From Pollutiaquabacter sp046052345 (GTDB taxonomy: Bacteria; Bacteroidota; Bacteroidia; AKYH767-A; 2013-40CM-41-45): a stretch of DNA of 64,000 nt. Each line of letters opens with the position of its first letter. The stretch's first letter is position 1. Positions 27,423 to 36,654 of the stretch are shown here, one piece after another. Below the pieces are notes generated by a model that worked only from the letters and a program-made list of their open reading frames with translations, was not told the DNA's origin and did not search any database. Both the position numbers and the translations under genes were made by a program. The DNA is taken from NCBI GenBank assembly GCA_046052345.1, contig JBJOMN010000010.1:77650-141649 (forward strand). Reading direction: 5' to 3'.

Positions 27423-28067
27423 TTACTGCTTGATAAATGTGCGGAACTGGGTTCCGAAGCCTGAAGCCGATACTATGTATTTCACAGTAAAGGGATTCGA
27501 ACTCAGGATTGTTTCATTGGTACATTCCAAGTGAAGACCGAAGGCCGTCTGTTCAGGAATATCAAACGAGGTCGTATCGGGAGTGACCATATAGGCCGGA
27601 TAGACCGCCGTTGAACCGGCAAAATTGTCCATCACATACAACCCGTTGTCTATCTTGACCACATTGTTGACGATACCGTTTGTACGCACCCAGGTCCCGG
27701 AAATATCGAAGTTAGGATCCAGATTAGCGGGCGGAGTGTAGTCTTTCACCAATACGGTACGAACCACCTCCGTCTTGAAGCCGTTTGCGTTACTGGCGAT
27801 ATAACGTACAGCATAGATGCCCTCGGTGGTGGCATCGATCTCATTCACGGTAGCAGAAATATCAGAAACAGCACCGGTCACGTCATCGGTCAGTGTAGCG
27901 CCATCGTCGGTAAAGGTACCGTTCACGGGAATATGCACGATCGCAGGCCCCTTGAGGGTAATAGTAGGATAGGTCACATCCACGACCTTGGAAACGGGAT
28001 CCGGATCCTTGTTGCAGCCGATAGCCAGGACTGCCACGGCGAATATCAGGGATATATTTCTTTTCAT
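27423..28067 (-). CDS. Ig-like (DUF5011-type) surface lipoprotein of a SusCD locus
   Basis: Lipoprotein of 214 residues, lipobox AIGC followed by NKDPDP. Residues about 30-110 resemble the DUF5011/HYR Ig-like fold (PTITLKGPAIVHIPVNGTF, EGIYAVRYIASNANG). The C-terminal half is a BT_2262-like beta domain (ISGTWVRTNG, GLHLECTNETI). It is third in the operon after the SusC- and SusD-like genes and probably helps bind the ligand at the cell surface. Ligand unknown. Confidence 0.75.
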   Translation of the reverse strand: MKRNISLIFAVAVLAIGCNKDPDPVSKVVDVTYPTITLKGPAIVHIPVNGTFTDDGATLTDDVTGAVSDISATVNEIDATTEGIYAVRYIASNANGFKTEVVRTVLVKDYTPPANLDPNFDISGTWVRTNGIVNNVVKIDNGLYVMDNFAGSTAVYPAYMVTPDTTSFDIPEQTAFGLHLECTNETILSSNPFTVKYIVSASGFGTQFRTFIKQ

Positions 28068-28107
28068 GGTTTAGGGTTTGTTTGGTTGAGAATATTCGGT
28101 GTGATGA

Positions 28108-29562
28108 TCAATTGACATCCCACCATACACGGTCATAGATGAGTTTCTGACCGGGGAAACTTTGATTACGGGTGACTTCCGAGTTCGGATACAGGAACCT
28201 GGCAGGGAACCTGCCTGAGCCTATGATTGAATTCTCGGATACCGTAAAGAAATCCGGATAACTGGTTCTCCGCCAATCGTTCCATGCCTCGTTGTTCTGG
28301 GTGCCGGAAAGAGCAACCCATTTCTGCGTAATGATGGCCTTGAGCTTGAGGCTGTCTGCGGACGGGAAGGCTACGCTTGGTTGAGCAAGGAAATTGGCTG
28401 CTGAATCAGGAATTTGCATGGCATTGAAGCTTGCAGTGATGGCCGCTTCATAAAGTGCCTGCGGGGCATCCGCAATCCATCCCCTTTGAGCGGCTTCGGC
28501 CTGCAGGAAAAGGCTTTCATAGCCGGTCATGAGTCGCACGGGGGCCAGAGCTGATGAAGGATCGTCACCGTATCCACCGGTAAAAGCTGAAGGCAGTGAA
28601 GCGGGTGTGTTGACGGCTGTATCGTAGGCGCCCTGCAGGATACCAGCATAGGTACCATTAGAGGCGATGGTGTAAAGTACCTCTACACGGGGGTCATTGG
28701 TGCTGAGCATGTAATTGATGCAGGTGGCGCTTCCCACGAGATTCTGAGTGCTGCTAAGATCAATGATCGATGAGTAGAGGGGATTGGTGTTGCCGCCGAC
28801 AGCGAAATAATTGACTATGATGTCTTCTCCGTCGCCAAGGAACTGTGCCCCGGCTGCACTGAGTTCGCCGATTCCGTTTTGGGCCAGGCCGGGGTTTACC
28901 TCGGAAAGCCGCATATAAACACGCAGCAACAGGGTGTTACCGAACTTGCGCCAACCGCTCATGTCACCATGCAGCAGCAGATCTTCGGTTCCGGGTGCGA
29001 ATGCGGATTCATCGATTAAAGCGTCTGCATCTTTGAGCAATTTGATAATTCCGGTGTATACTTCTTCCTGAGTGTCATAGGCGGGGAAGAGCACCTCTCC
29101 GTTCAATGCTTGCGAGAAAGGAATGTCTCCGAAATTATCAGTCAGTGTCTGGAAGCAATATGCCTGCAATATCTTCGATACTGCGACATAATTCACGTAT
29201 CCGCCTTCCTTGGCTTCCGCCTCGATGGTCACCAGGTCCTCAAGCGCATCCGCATACAATAACTTCCAGGAGCGGTCAAAATCGCTCGACGATGGACTGT
29301 ACTGTTCGAAGGTCTTATACTGGGATGAGGCAGGATTCTGTGTCCAGACCTGGCCCCACAATCCACCGTAAATCTGATAGTCAGCTCCCATCACAAGTGC
29401 AATGGCAGCTTCTGCAGAAGGCAGCAGCTCTTTGATGCTGGCATTGGATGGAGAATTCGGATTGTCGTTTATGTCAAAGTACTCCTTAGAGCAAGAACTG
29501 GCGAAAAGGAGAAATGCGATCACCAGCGCCCCGGAGAGTTTTGAAGGATGATATCTTTTCAT
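28108..29562 (-). CDS. SusD/RagB-like nutrient-binding outer-membrane lipoprotein
   Basis: Surface lipoprotein of 484 residues that caps the SusC-like transporter and captures ligand. The lipobox is ASSC followed by SKEYFDINDNPNSP, and the helical TPR-like body includes GLWGQVWTQNPASS and the late NEAWNDWRRTSYPD motif typical of the SusD-like_2 group. It begins 17 bp after the SusC-like gene. No glycoside hydrolase, peptidase or regulator accompanies the pair, so the substrate is unknown. Confidence 0.92.
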   Translation of the reverse strand: MKRYHPSKLSGALVIAFLLFASSCSKEYFDINDNPNSPSNASIKELLPSAEAAIALVMGADYQIYGGLWGQVWTQNPASSQYKTFEQYSPSSSDFDRSWKLLYADALEDLVTIEAEAKEGGYVNYVAVSKILQAYCFQTLTDNFGDIPFSQALNGEVLFPAYDTQEEVYTGIIKLLKDADALIDESAFAPGTEDLLLHGDMSGWRKFGNTLLLRVYMRLSEVNPGLAQNGIGELSAAGAQFLGDGEDIIVNYFAVGGNTNPLYSSIIDLSSTQNLVGSATCINYMLSTNDPRVEVLYTIASNGTYAGILQGAYDTAVNTPASLPSAFTGGYGDDPSSALAPVRLMTGYESLFLQAEAAQRGWIADAPQALYEAAITASFNAMQIPDSAANFLAQPSVAFPSADSLKLKAIITQKWVALSGTQNNEAWNDWRRTSYPDFFTVSENSIIGSGRFPARFLYPNSEVTRNQSFPGQKLIYDRVWWDVN

Positions 29563-29579
29563 GAGTTGAGTGTTTCTGG

Positions 29580-32500
29580 TTAGAAGGTGAATTTGAGATC
29601 GAAACCGTAATTACGCTGGGAAGGATTCGAGGAGAATTCGAATCCCTGCGTATTGCTGGCTCCGCTCGAGTTCTGCTCGGGGTCCGCATATTGGTTTTCG
29701 GCCGGCGTCCAGATGAAGACATTGTTCGCAAACAGACCGAAAGTGACCGATCCGAAGGGCAACTTGTTCAGGTACTTACTGGGCAGGCGGTAGCTGAGGC
29801 CCACTTCCCTGAGCTTGGTATAACTAGCATCGATGATATGTTGTCCGTCCGGAATGACACTGGTATAGTAGTCATAAGGATGGAACGGTGTGGAGTTGGG
29901 ATGATAGGTGCCGTCAGATCCCATATAAACGGAACCCTCCCAAACATAATCGGTACGGTTCTCGGTTTCCTTGGCAGTGCCGACGAAATCCATCAGGTCT
30001 TTCGTCCGAGAGTAGAATTTGCCTCCTTCTTTCCGGTCGATGAGGAAATTAAAGGACCAATTCTTGTAGGAGACGGTGGCACCGAAGGATCCCTGCCACT
30101 TCGGCATGTAGGAACCGCAATAGACCAGGTTGGGGGTTGTCATGGGCATACCGGTCGAAGAATCGACCACCACGTTTCCGCTGGGATCCCGAAGGAGATC
30201 GATGGCATAGAAAGCGCCGTAGCTTTGACCTACCTGTGCGACGATGGCGGTACGAGATGTTCCGCCGAGAGCGAGCTGGTCTACACCCTCGTACAAGGAC
30301 CGGACTTCATTGTTGTTCTTGAAGAAGGTGGTGTACAATTCGACCTTGAGTCCGCCGGAAGTAGAAACCGGAACTGCACGGAGATCTACTTCGAAGCCGG
30401 AATTCACCATCTCGCCGGTATTGATGGTCTTGGATGTGAATCCGGTAGCATTGGAGGTGGGCAGGGAGAGAATCTGGTCAGTGGAAGACTTGTTGTAGTA
30501 AGTGACTCCGAGACTCAGCCGGTCATCCAGGAATCCAAGATCAACACCGACTTCGCTCTCCGTGGAGAATTCAGGACGAAGTTCCGGGTTTCCTACTCGG
30601 TCGCCGACAGTATAACCGTTCACCCCGTCGAACGGGAACGTGGTTCCTCCGAAGGTGGCATCCAGCACCGTCTTACTGTAGTAATTGGAGGTGGCATAAG
30701 GCGGAGCGTCATTACCCACTTTCGCCGAACTCATCCTGAGCTTGCCGTACGTCCACCAATTTTCCCTGAGGCTCTCCGGCAGGAACTCGGAGAATATGAA
30801 CGAAAGGTTTCCGCCGTAATAGAAATAGGAGTTATTGGATTCAGGCAGCGTAGAACTGTAATCATTCCTTCCGCTGAATCCTAAGTAGAGATAGTTCTTA
30901 TAGGCGAGGTTGAGTTCGCCGTAATAGCCTACGTTCCTGGACTGCGTGGTCGAATTGTAGGTGGTAACAGGTCCGTTAGAGTTCTCCAGGTTGTAAAATC
31001 CGGGGAGTGCAAGCCCCCCCTCAGGGTTAGTCTGGGCGTAGAGGTTGGTCAACGTCGACTGCCTTACATTCTGTCCGAGCAGGAGGCTGCCCTGAAGGTC
31101 TTTGGCCAGCTCCTTTTTCAGGGTGACCATCAGGTCGTTGTTGTAGGAAGACAGGTTGTAAATGTCCTCGGAGTATTTTCCATTGTAAGTGATCGCATCA
31201 TTGAATGCATAGAATGGATCCAACGCCTCGTAGCTGTATTTCTTGAAAGATTGTTTCCTACGGTCGGAATATACGTCACCACCGAACCTGTTGGTGATGG
31301 ACAACCAGGAGATGCCATCATAGGTGACCGAAAAATTACCTACCATGCGGTCCACGAAATTCTTGCTTTTATAGCTGTCGAGGGAGAAGTAGGGATTGAC
31401 GGTGTAAGCCCCGTAGAAGCCGTAGGTTCCTGCGATGTCATCGTAACGGTTGAAAGGGTCATTTAGATCCTTGCCCTCCGTGATTGGAATATCCCGAGGA
31501 GTCTGTATCAACTGGTTGTAAACTGAAGCATCCCTTTGTCCGCCGATGGGCAGGTTGCTTTCGACATTGGAGTAATTCACAGAGATGGAGGATTTGAAAT
31601 GATTCGCCAGCTCCGTATTTCCATTGAAACGCAGATTGTATTTGTCGTAGGCGGTAGTCGGAACCATGCCTTTGCTGTTCAACGCACCGACAGACAGGTA
31701 GTAAGAGCTCTTTTCACTGCCTCCTGAGAACGAGACGTTATTGTTGTAGGCGACACCGGTATTGAAGAAATCCTTCAAGTTATTGGGAAGCGCCTCATAA
31801 GGCTTTACGCGCATTTGTCCGTTGATCTCCTGACCCCACGGACGCAACTGGCCGTCGAAGGGAAGGCCCCAGCTGAAATTCTCCCGACGGTCGTCAGCTA
31901 CGTTATCGACATCGCCCTGACCGTAGGTATTTTGAAAGTCCGGAAGCTTCAGGACATCCGAGAAGGTGACATTCGAATTGACGGTCACCTCCATTTTGGA
32001 CTTGCCGCTGACACCGGTCTTACCGCGCTTGGTGGTGATCATGATGACACCGTTGGAGGCACGTGAGCCGTAGAGTGCAGCCGCAGCAGGTCCCTTGAGG
32101 ACCGAAATGCTCTCGATATCGTTAGGGTTGATGTCATTGCCGCGGTTTCCGTAATCCACCTGGTTGTCAAGGTCACTTTCCGTACGGAAGTTGCTGTTGT
32201 CAACCGGGATTCCGTCCACCACGATAAGCGCTTGGTTGTTACGGGAAATCGAGGAGCCACCTCGGATCACGATACGCTGTGCGCTGCCGGGAGCACCGCT
32301 CAGTGAAGTGATGTTGACGCCGGAAACCTTTCCTTGCAAAGCACCGATGAGGTTAGGATTGTTTCCGGCCGTGAGGTCCTCCGAAGTTACCTGCTGCGTG
32401 GAATAACCCAGACTGCGCTTCTCCCTGACGATCTCGTTGGCCGTCACGACTACCTCGTCCAACTTCAATACATCGGGATCTAGGACGATGTCAACGGTGT

Positions 32501-32768
32501 TGGAGGCGCCTAATGGAATGTCTTTCACCTTCATGCCTATCCCTGAAAAACGCAGGGTCTTGGCGGTGGAAGGCACCGTCAGTTTGTAGTTGCCGTCGAT
32601 ATCGGTACTGGTACCTATCGTGGTTCCTACTACAACGACACTTACTCCGGGGACAGTCGATTGGTCCTCCGACGAAGTCACTTTCCCGCTGATGGTACGG
32701 TCCTGCGCCTTTACTCCCAGCGCGAACACTGAAAGCATCAACGCGAGCAGCGTTAGCTTTTGTCTCAT
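29580..32768 (-). CDS. SusC/RagA family TonB-linked outer-membrane transporter
   Basis: Outer-membrane uptake barrel of 1062 residues. The order is: signal peptide (cleavage after VKAQ), carboxypeptidase-regulatory-like domain (about 25-100), TonB-box-like LDEVVVTA, plug (GALQGKVSGVNI, RIVIRGGSSISRNNQALIVVDGIP, VLKGPAAAALYGSRASNGVI) and a 22-strand barrel ending in NYGFDLKFTF. It is the first gene of the SusC-SusD-lipoprotein operon and imports a ligand captured by SusD using TonB energy. Confidence 0.95.
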   Translation of the reverse strand: MRQKLTLLALMLSVFALGVKAQDRTISGKVTSSEDQSTVPGVSVVVVGTTIGTSTDIDGNYKLTVPSTAKTLRFSGIGMKVKDIPLGASNTVDIVLDPDVLKLDEVVVTANEIVREKRSLGYSTQQVTSEDLTAGNNPNLIGALQGKVSGVNITSLSGAPGSAQRIVIRGGSSISRNNQALIVVDGIPVDNSNFRTESDLDNQVDYGNRGNDINPNDIESISVLKGPAAAALYGSRASNGVIMITTKRGKTGVSGKSKMEVTVNSNVTFSDVLKLPDFQNTYGQGDVDNVADDRRENFSWGLPFDGQLRPWGQEINGQMRVKPYEALPNNLKDFFNTGVAYNNNVSFSGGSEKSSYYLSVGALNSKGMVPTTAYDKYNLRFNGNTELANHFKSSISVNYSNVESNLPIGGQRDASVYNQLIQTPRDIPITEGKDLNDPFNRYDDIAGTYGFYGAYTVNPYFSLDSYKSKNFVDRMVGNFSVTYDGISWLSITNRFGGDVYSDRRKQSFKKYSYEALDPFYAFNDAITYNGKYSEDIYNLSSYNNDLMVTLKKELAKDLQGSLLLGQNVRQSTLTNLYAQTNPEGGLALPGFYNLENSNGPVTTYNSTTQSRNVGYYGELNLAYKNYLYLGFSGRNDYSSTLPESNNSYFYYGGNLSFIFSEFLPESLRENWWTYGKLRMSSAKVGNDAPPYATSNYYSKTVLDATFGGTTFPFDGVNGYTVGDRVGNPELRPEFSTESEVGVDLGFLDDRLSLGVTYYNKSSTDQILSLPTSNATGFTSKTINTGEMVNSGFEVDLRAVPVSTSGGLKVELYTTFFKNNNEVRSLYEGVDQLALGGTSRTAIVAQVGQSYGAFYAIDLLRDPSGNVVVDSSTGMPMTTPNLVYCGSYMPKWQGSFGATVSYKNWSFNFLIDRKEGGKFYSRTKDLMDFVGTAKETENRTDYVWEGSVYMGSDGTYHPNSTPFHPYDYYTSVIPDGQHIIDASYTKLREVGLSYRLPSKYLNKLPFGSVTFGLFANNVFIWTPAENQYADPEQNSSGASNTQGFEFSSNPSQRNYGFDLKFTF

Positions 32769-33007
32769 AAATGTGTGTTTTGGTTAGAGAATGGTTTGGT
32801 AATTCCGACCAAGCTATAAAGATTGGGAAGGATTTAACAACCCTTAACAAAAAGGATATCCACCGATGGACGTAAATGATTGATTGATAAATCGATGAAT
32901 TTCTAACAGGCGGTTGAAAACCGTGAAAAATACGCTCAATTGAACTTGAAAACAGACCGATAGCGCTGTGTCAATCGCTGAAATAAGCGTGGAAGACCAA
33001 GTGCACT
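32769..33007. other. Intergenic region between the SusC-like gene and smpB
   Basis: This 239-bp AT-richer stretch must hold the promoter of the SusC-SusD operon. A TATAGCTTGG sequence on the minus strand (near 32810) resembles a shortened -7 box, but I cannot place a promoter with confidence. No gene or strong hairpin was seen. Confidence 0.4.
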
Positions 33008-33454
33008 TCAGGAATTCCTGCGCAACTCCCGCTCGATGTCACGCTTTTTAACATCCTCACGCTTATCGTAAGTCTTCTTTCCCTTCGCCAGCGCAATCTC
33101 CAGCTTCACATTACCGTCCTCGTTGAAGTACAGCTTGGTCGGTACCAAGGTCACTCCTTGCTCTTTCAGTTTCCCCTCGATCTTTCGGATCTCATGACGA
33201 TTCAATAAGAGCTTCCGCACCCGCTTCGGCTCATGGTTGTAATGGGAAGCCTGCGCGAATTCCTTGATGTAAAGGTTGTATATGAAAAGTTCGCTGTTCT
33301 CCACCTTGCAATAAGCATCCCCCAGATTAGCTTCTCCGGCCCTCAACGACTTCACCTCGGAACCGGTCAGCACGATTCCCGCCGTAAACGACTGCATCAG
33401 ATGGTAGTCGTAAGCCGCCTTGCGGTTCTGAATGACAGGGGAACGGTCGGACAT
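33008..33454 (-). CDS. smpB: SsrA-binding protein SmpB
   Basis: Partner of tmRNA in ribosome rescue, 148 residues. The fold is recognisable from NRKAAYDYHLMQSFTAGIVLTGSEVKSLRAG, ANLGDAYCKVENSELFIYN, the RKLLLNRHEI strand, and the basic C-terminal tail KKTYDKREDVKKRDIERELRR that inserts into the decoding centre. The tmRNA gene is not in the window. A tandem TTAGTGG-type repeat lies just upstream. Confidence 0.95.
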   Translation of the reverse strand: MSDRSPVIQNRKAAYDYHLMQSFTAGIVLTGSEVKSLRAGEANLGDAYCKVENSELFIYNLYIKEFAQASHYNHEPKRVRKLLLNRHEIRKIEGKLKEQGVTLVPTKLYFNEDGNVKLEIALAKGKKTYDKREDVKKRDIERELRRNS

Positions 33455-33460
33455 TATTGT

Positions 33461-33480
33461 GGTTAGTGGTTAGTGGTTGG
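33461..33480. repeat. Short GGTTAGTGG repeat, copy 1
   Basis: GGTTAGTGGTTAGTGGTTGG lies between smpB and the NRAMP gene. Its last 13 bases recur inverted at 36624-36636. A tract of repeated CATTCT-like units (about 33550-33580) lies nearby. Both are non-coding and look like dispersed intergenic repeats. Confidence 0.5.
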
Positions 33481-33590
33481 AACTTGTATTCAGGGTCTCC
33501 GGCAGGAGGTAAGATGATGTTCATTACTTCTCGCGCACCGCCCCTTCATTTTGCATTCTTCATTCCTCATTCTGCATTCTGAACTTCCCC

Positions 33591-35477
33591 CTAGGCTACG
33601 ATCAACACCGGCACCTTGATCCTGTGACGCACCGAATCGACGGTAGAGCCGAAGACGAAATCCTTGAATCCCTTGTGGCCGTGGGCTCCCATCACCACCA
33701 GGTCAGGACTGTATGCACGGATTATACCTGTTATCGCTTTGGCCGGCCTGCCGAAACCGATCCGCGTCACCACCCGGTAGCCTTGTTCCCGAAGCTGGTT
33801 CGCGTAATTCTCCATCCGCTCCTTGTCGGATTTCAACTCCAGGTCGTCTATCTCGTGCGACATCATCATCGCACCTGCGGATTCCAGGATGTGAATCAGC
33901 AGGTACTCGGCCTTCTGTCCACCCTGTGTTAGGGCCGCCGAAATGGTCTTCTGGTCCTTTCCGGAAAAGTCAATGGCGACTGCGATCCTGCTGTAAGCTT
34001 CGTGTTGTGAAGCGGACATGCTGATCGGCTCTTTGTGCGCCAGCTGCGATTGCGGCTTTTTCGTACCTCCGAACAACGGCTTCAAAGTAATATAAACCAG
34101 CAATACGCCGGTGCCGAATGCGAAGGACAGGACGAGGAAATCAAGGAACATGGAATGACCGCCTTCCCGTATCCAATCCGCCAGATGGGTAGTCACAAGC
34201 CTGGCATTCAATCCTACAATCACCAACGCACTGGACCACGACAATACCTTCACCCAAGCCGGAATGGTGAATTCACCCATCCTGCTGCGGTCGCTCACGA
34301 AATGGATCAGCGGAATGACAGCGAAACCCAGCTGCAGACTGAGAATGACCTGTGATAGCACCAGCAGCTTGCCTGTGGCTTCCTCGCCGAAATATATGAT
34401 GGTCAACAGCGCCGGGACGATGGCGATGACCCGCGTCACCAACCGGCGCATCCAGGGTGCGATCCGAAGGTTCAGATAACCCTCCATCACGATCTGCCCG
34501 GCAAGCGTACCGGTGATGGTCGAGCTCTGTCCGGCGGCAATAAGCGCCACCGCGAAAAGCACAGGAGCCAGCTGCGATCCCAGCAACGGTTCAAGGAATT
34601 CATGGGCGTCACGGATGTCGGCCACCTCGAACATGCCATTCCGGAAAAAGGCGGCAGCCGCCAATATCAGGATCGCTGCATTCACAAAGAAGGCCAGGTT
34701 GAGCGCGATTACCGAATCAATGAGGTTGTATTTGATGGCTCGCTTGACAGATCCGGGAGTCCGCTCGATTTTACGCGTCTGGACCAAGGACGAATGCAAG
34801 TACAGGTTGTGCGGCATGACGGTCGCGCCGATGATGCCGATGGCGATGTACAGGGCTGTTTCGTCCGGCAAAGACGGCACGAATCCTCGGGCGATTTCGG
34901 CAGTGATGGGCTGCGCAATGATCATCTCAGCAAGGAACGCGAGACCGATGATGCCGATCAGACACACGATGAAGGCTTCGATACGCCGCATCCCGAAGTT
35001 GATCAGAAAGAGCAGGAGGAAGGTGTCAAGTACGGTGATACATACTCCCCAGATGAGCGGAAGCCCGGTTAGCAGCTGGATGCCGATCGCCATTCCGAGC
35101 ACTTCCGCCAGATCGGTGGCGGCGATGGCGATTTCAGCGAGGAGATAAAGGAAGATATTGACCGGTTTGGAATAGGTGCGGCGAGAGGCCTGTGCCAGGT
35201 CGTTCCCGCTTACGATACCGAGCCGCGCACTCAGGCTTTGTAAAAGCACGGCCATCAGGTTGGACATCAACAGCACCCATATCAGGGCGTAACCGTACCG
35301 ACTGCCCCCGGCGATATCTGTGGCCCAGTTGCCCGGATCCATATACCCGACGCTTACCAGGTAGGCCGGACCGATAAATGCGAAAATCCGCCTGAATCCC
35401 GTAAGGCGGGGATGTGTGGTATCCACCGAACCATGTACTTCGGAAAGGGAATGATGTTCGCGGGAATCGTCCTTCAT
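33591..35477 (-). CDS. NRAMP divalent metal transporter fused to a C-terminal universal stress protein domain
   Basis: Proton-coupled Mn2+/Fe2+ importer of 628 residues. Residues about 25-460 form the NRAMP core of eleven helices with the metal-site motifs DPGNW (first helix) and MPHNLYLHS (sixth helix). After a linker rich in Gln/Ser, residues about 485-628 form a UspA domain (YSRIAVAIDF, VVMGAHGHKGFKDFVFGSTVDSVRHR, the usual ATP-binding G-x2-G-x9-G-S/T type). Plain NRAMP proteins are about 400-450 residues, so this is a fusion. The Usp domain may sense nucleotide or stress and tune transport; that is inference. Confidence 0.92.
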   Translation of the reverse strand: MKDDSREHHSLSEVHGSVDTTHPRLTGFRRIFAFIGPAYLVSVGYMDPGNWATDIAGGSRYGYALIWVLLMSNLMAVLLQSLSARLGIVSGNDLAQASRRTYSKPVNIFLYLLAEIAIAATDLAEVLGMAIGIQLLTGLPLIWGVCITVLDTFLLLFLINFGMRRIEAFIVCLIGIIGLAFLAEMIIAQPITAEIARGFVPSLPDETALYIAIGIIGATVMPHNLYLHSSLVQTRKIERTPGSVKRAIKYNLIDSVIALNLAFFVNAAILILAAAAFFRNGMFEVADIRDAHEFLEPLLGSQLAPVLFAVALIAAGQSSTITGTLAGQIVMEGYLNLRIAPWMRRLVTRVIAIVPALLTIIYFGEEATGKLLVLSQVILSLQLGFAVIPLIHFVSDRSRMGEFTIPAWVKVLSWSSALVIVGLNARLVTTHLADWIREGGHSMFLDFLVLSFAFGTGVLLVYITLKPLFGGTKKPQSQLAHKEPISMSASQHEAYSRIAVAIDFSGKDQKTISAALTQGGQKAEYLLIHILESAGAMMMSHEIDDLELKSDKERMENYANQLREQGYRVVTRIGFGRPAKAITGIIRAYSPDLVVMGAHGHKGFKDFVFGSTVDSVRHRIKVPVLIVA

Positions 35478-35583
35478 CGGCTCTTAAAAATACGGACAAT
35501 AAGGATATCGATCCGACCGCCTTTTGTCGATCTTCCAACAGGCGTGCCCAAGGTATCCGACCTTTCGTATTTTCGCCGGCGTG

Positions 35584-36648
35584 ATGTACAGAAAAATCAT
35601 AAAACCACTTTTATTTAAACTTGATCCTGAGAAAGCTCATAACTTGACATTCAAATTGTTAAGCATTGTCAGCGGAATCCCCTTTTTACTCCCTTTGCTC
35701 AGGTTTTTGAATCGTAACCGTCCTTCCGAGGGCGTGATCATCGCCGGTCTTCGTTTCCCGAACAGGGTAGGACTGGCGGCCGGACTCGATAAGGACGCGC
35801 ATCATTTCCTTGAACTGGGAGCCTTGGGTTTCGGGTTTGTGGAGGTGGGAACCGTCACTCCGGAACCCCAGCCGGGCAACCCGCAGCCACGGCTGTTCCG
35901 TTTGCCGCAAGACAATGCCCTCATCAACCGGATGGGATTCAATAACCGGGGAGTGGACAATATGTTTCGCCGTTTGCAGCAGAAGCGCCACGGACTGGTC
36001 ATCGGCGGTAATATCGGTAAGAACAAAACGACACCTAATGAGCGCGCAGCGGATGATTATTCACGATGCTTCCGTACGCTTTTCCCTGCCGTCGATTATT
36101 TTGTCGTTAACGTCAGCTCTCCCAATACGCCCGGACTACGGGAGCTTCAGGAAAAGGGGCCGCTGAAAGCGTTGCTGAACGGATTACAGCAGCTCAACAA
36201 GGAGCTTGCTGCGAAAAGCATGTCCTCTGAAAAACCGGTATTCCTGAAAATAGCGCCGGATCTGACCGTCGCCCAGCTGGACGATGTCATCGAAGTAGTG
36301 CTCGAAACGAAATGTGCCGGGGTTATCGCTACCAATACGACAGTTTCCCGCAGCGGTCTGAAGACCGAAGCTGAGAAAATCACATCCATAGGTGCCGGAG
36401 GACTGAGCGGAAAACCGCTTACCGACCGTTCGACAGAAGTGATCCGTTACCTGGCTGAACGCTCCAAGGGTAATTTCTCCATCATCGGAGTGGGCGGAAT
36501 CCATTCTCCGAAAGATGCCCTGGAGAAAATCGAGGCCGGTGCTTCATTGATACAGCTTTACACCGGTTTCGTATACGAAGGGCCCCGGCTGATCCGTACC
36601 ATCAGGAAAGCGATAACCGAAAACCAACCACTAACCTCTAATCATTAA
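35584..36648 (+). CDS. pyrD: Dihydroorotate dehydrogenase (quinone), class 2
   Basis: Membrane-associated FMN enzyme of pyrimidine synthesis, 354 residues. The N-terminal amphipathic region MYRKIIKPLLFKLDPEKAHNLTF is the class 2 membrane-binding helix. Motifs follow: GLAAGLDKDA, NRMGFNNRG, the catalytic serine in NVSSPNTPGLRELQ, and the FMN-phosphate site GVGGI...A. The ATG at 35584 is set by homology; an upstream extension to 35524 is not family-like. The last codons (NQPLTSNH) come from the TTAGTGG-type repeat that runs into the stop codon. Confidence 0.95.
   Translation: MYRKIIKPLLFKLDPEKAHNLTFKLLSIVSGIPFLLPLLRFLNRNRPSEGVIIAGLRFPNRVGLAAGLDKDAHHFLELGALGFGFVEVGTVTPEPQPGNPQPRLFRLPQDNALINRMGFNNRGVDNMFRRLQQKRHGLVIGGNIGKNKTTPNERAADDYSRCFRTLFPAVDYFVVNVSSPNTPGLRELQEKGPLKALLNGLQQLNKELAAKSMSSEKPVFLKIAPDLTVAQLDDVIEVVLETKCAGVIATNTTVSRSGLKTEAEKITSIGAGGLSGKPLTDRSTEVIRYLAERSKGNFSIIGVGGIHSPKDALEKIEAGASLIQLYTGFVYEGPRLIRTIRKAITENQPLTSNH
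36624..36636. repeat. Short GGTTAGTGG repeat, copy 2 (inverted), inside the 3' end of pyrD
   Basis: CCAACCACTAACC is the exact reverse complement of 13 bases of the repeat at 33461-33480. It supplies the last codons of pyrD. Confidence 0.45.
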
Positions 36649-36654
36649 CATCCA

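Noticed and set aside
33550..33585. CATTCT-rich tract as a CRISPR-like array
   Set aside because: The units are short, irregular and directly adjacent without spacers.
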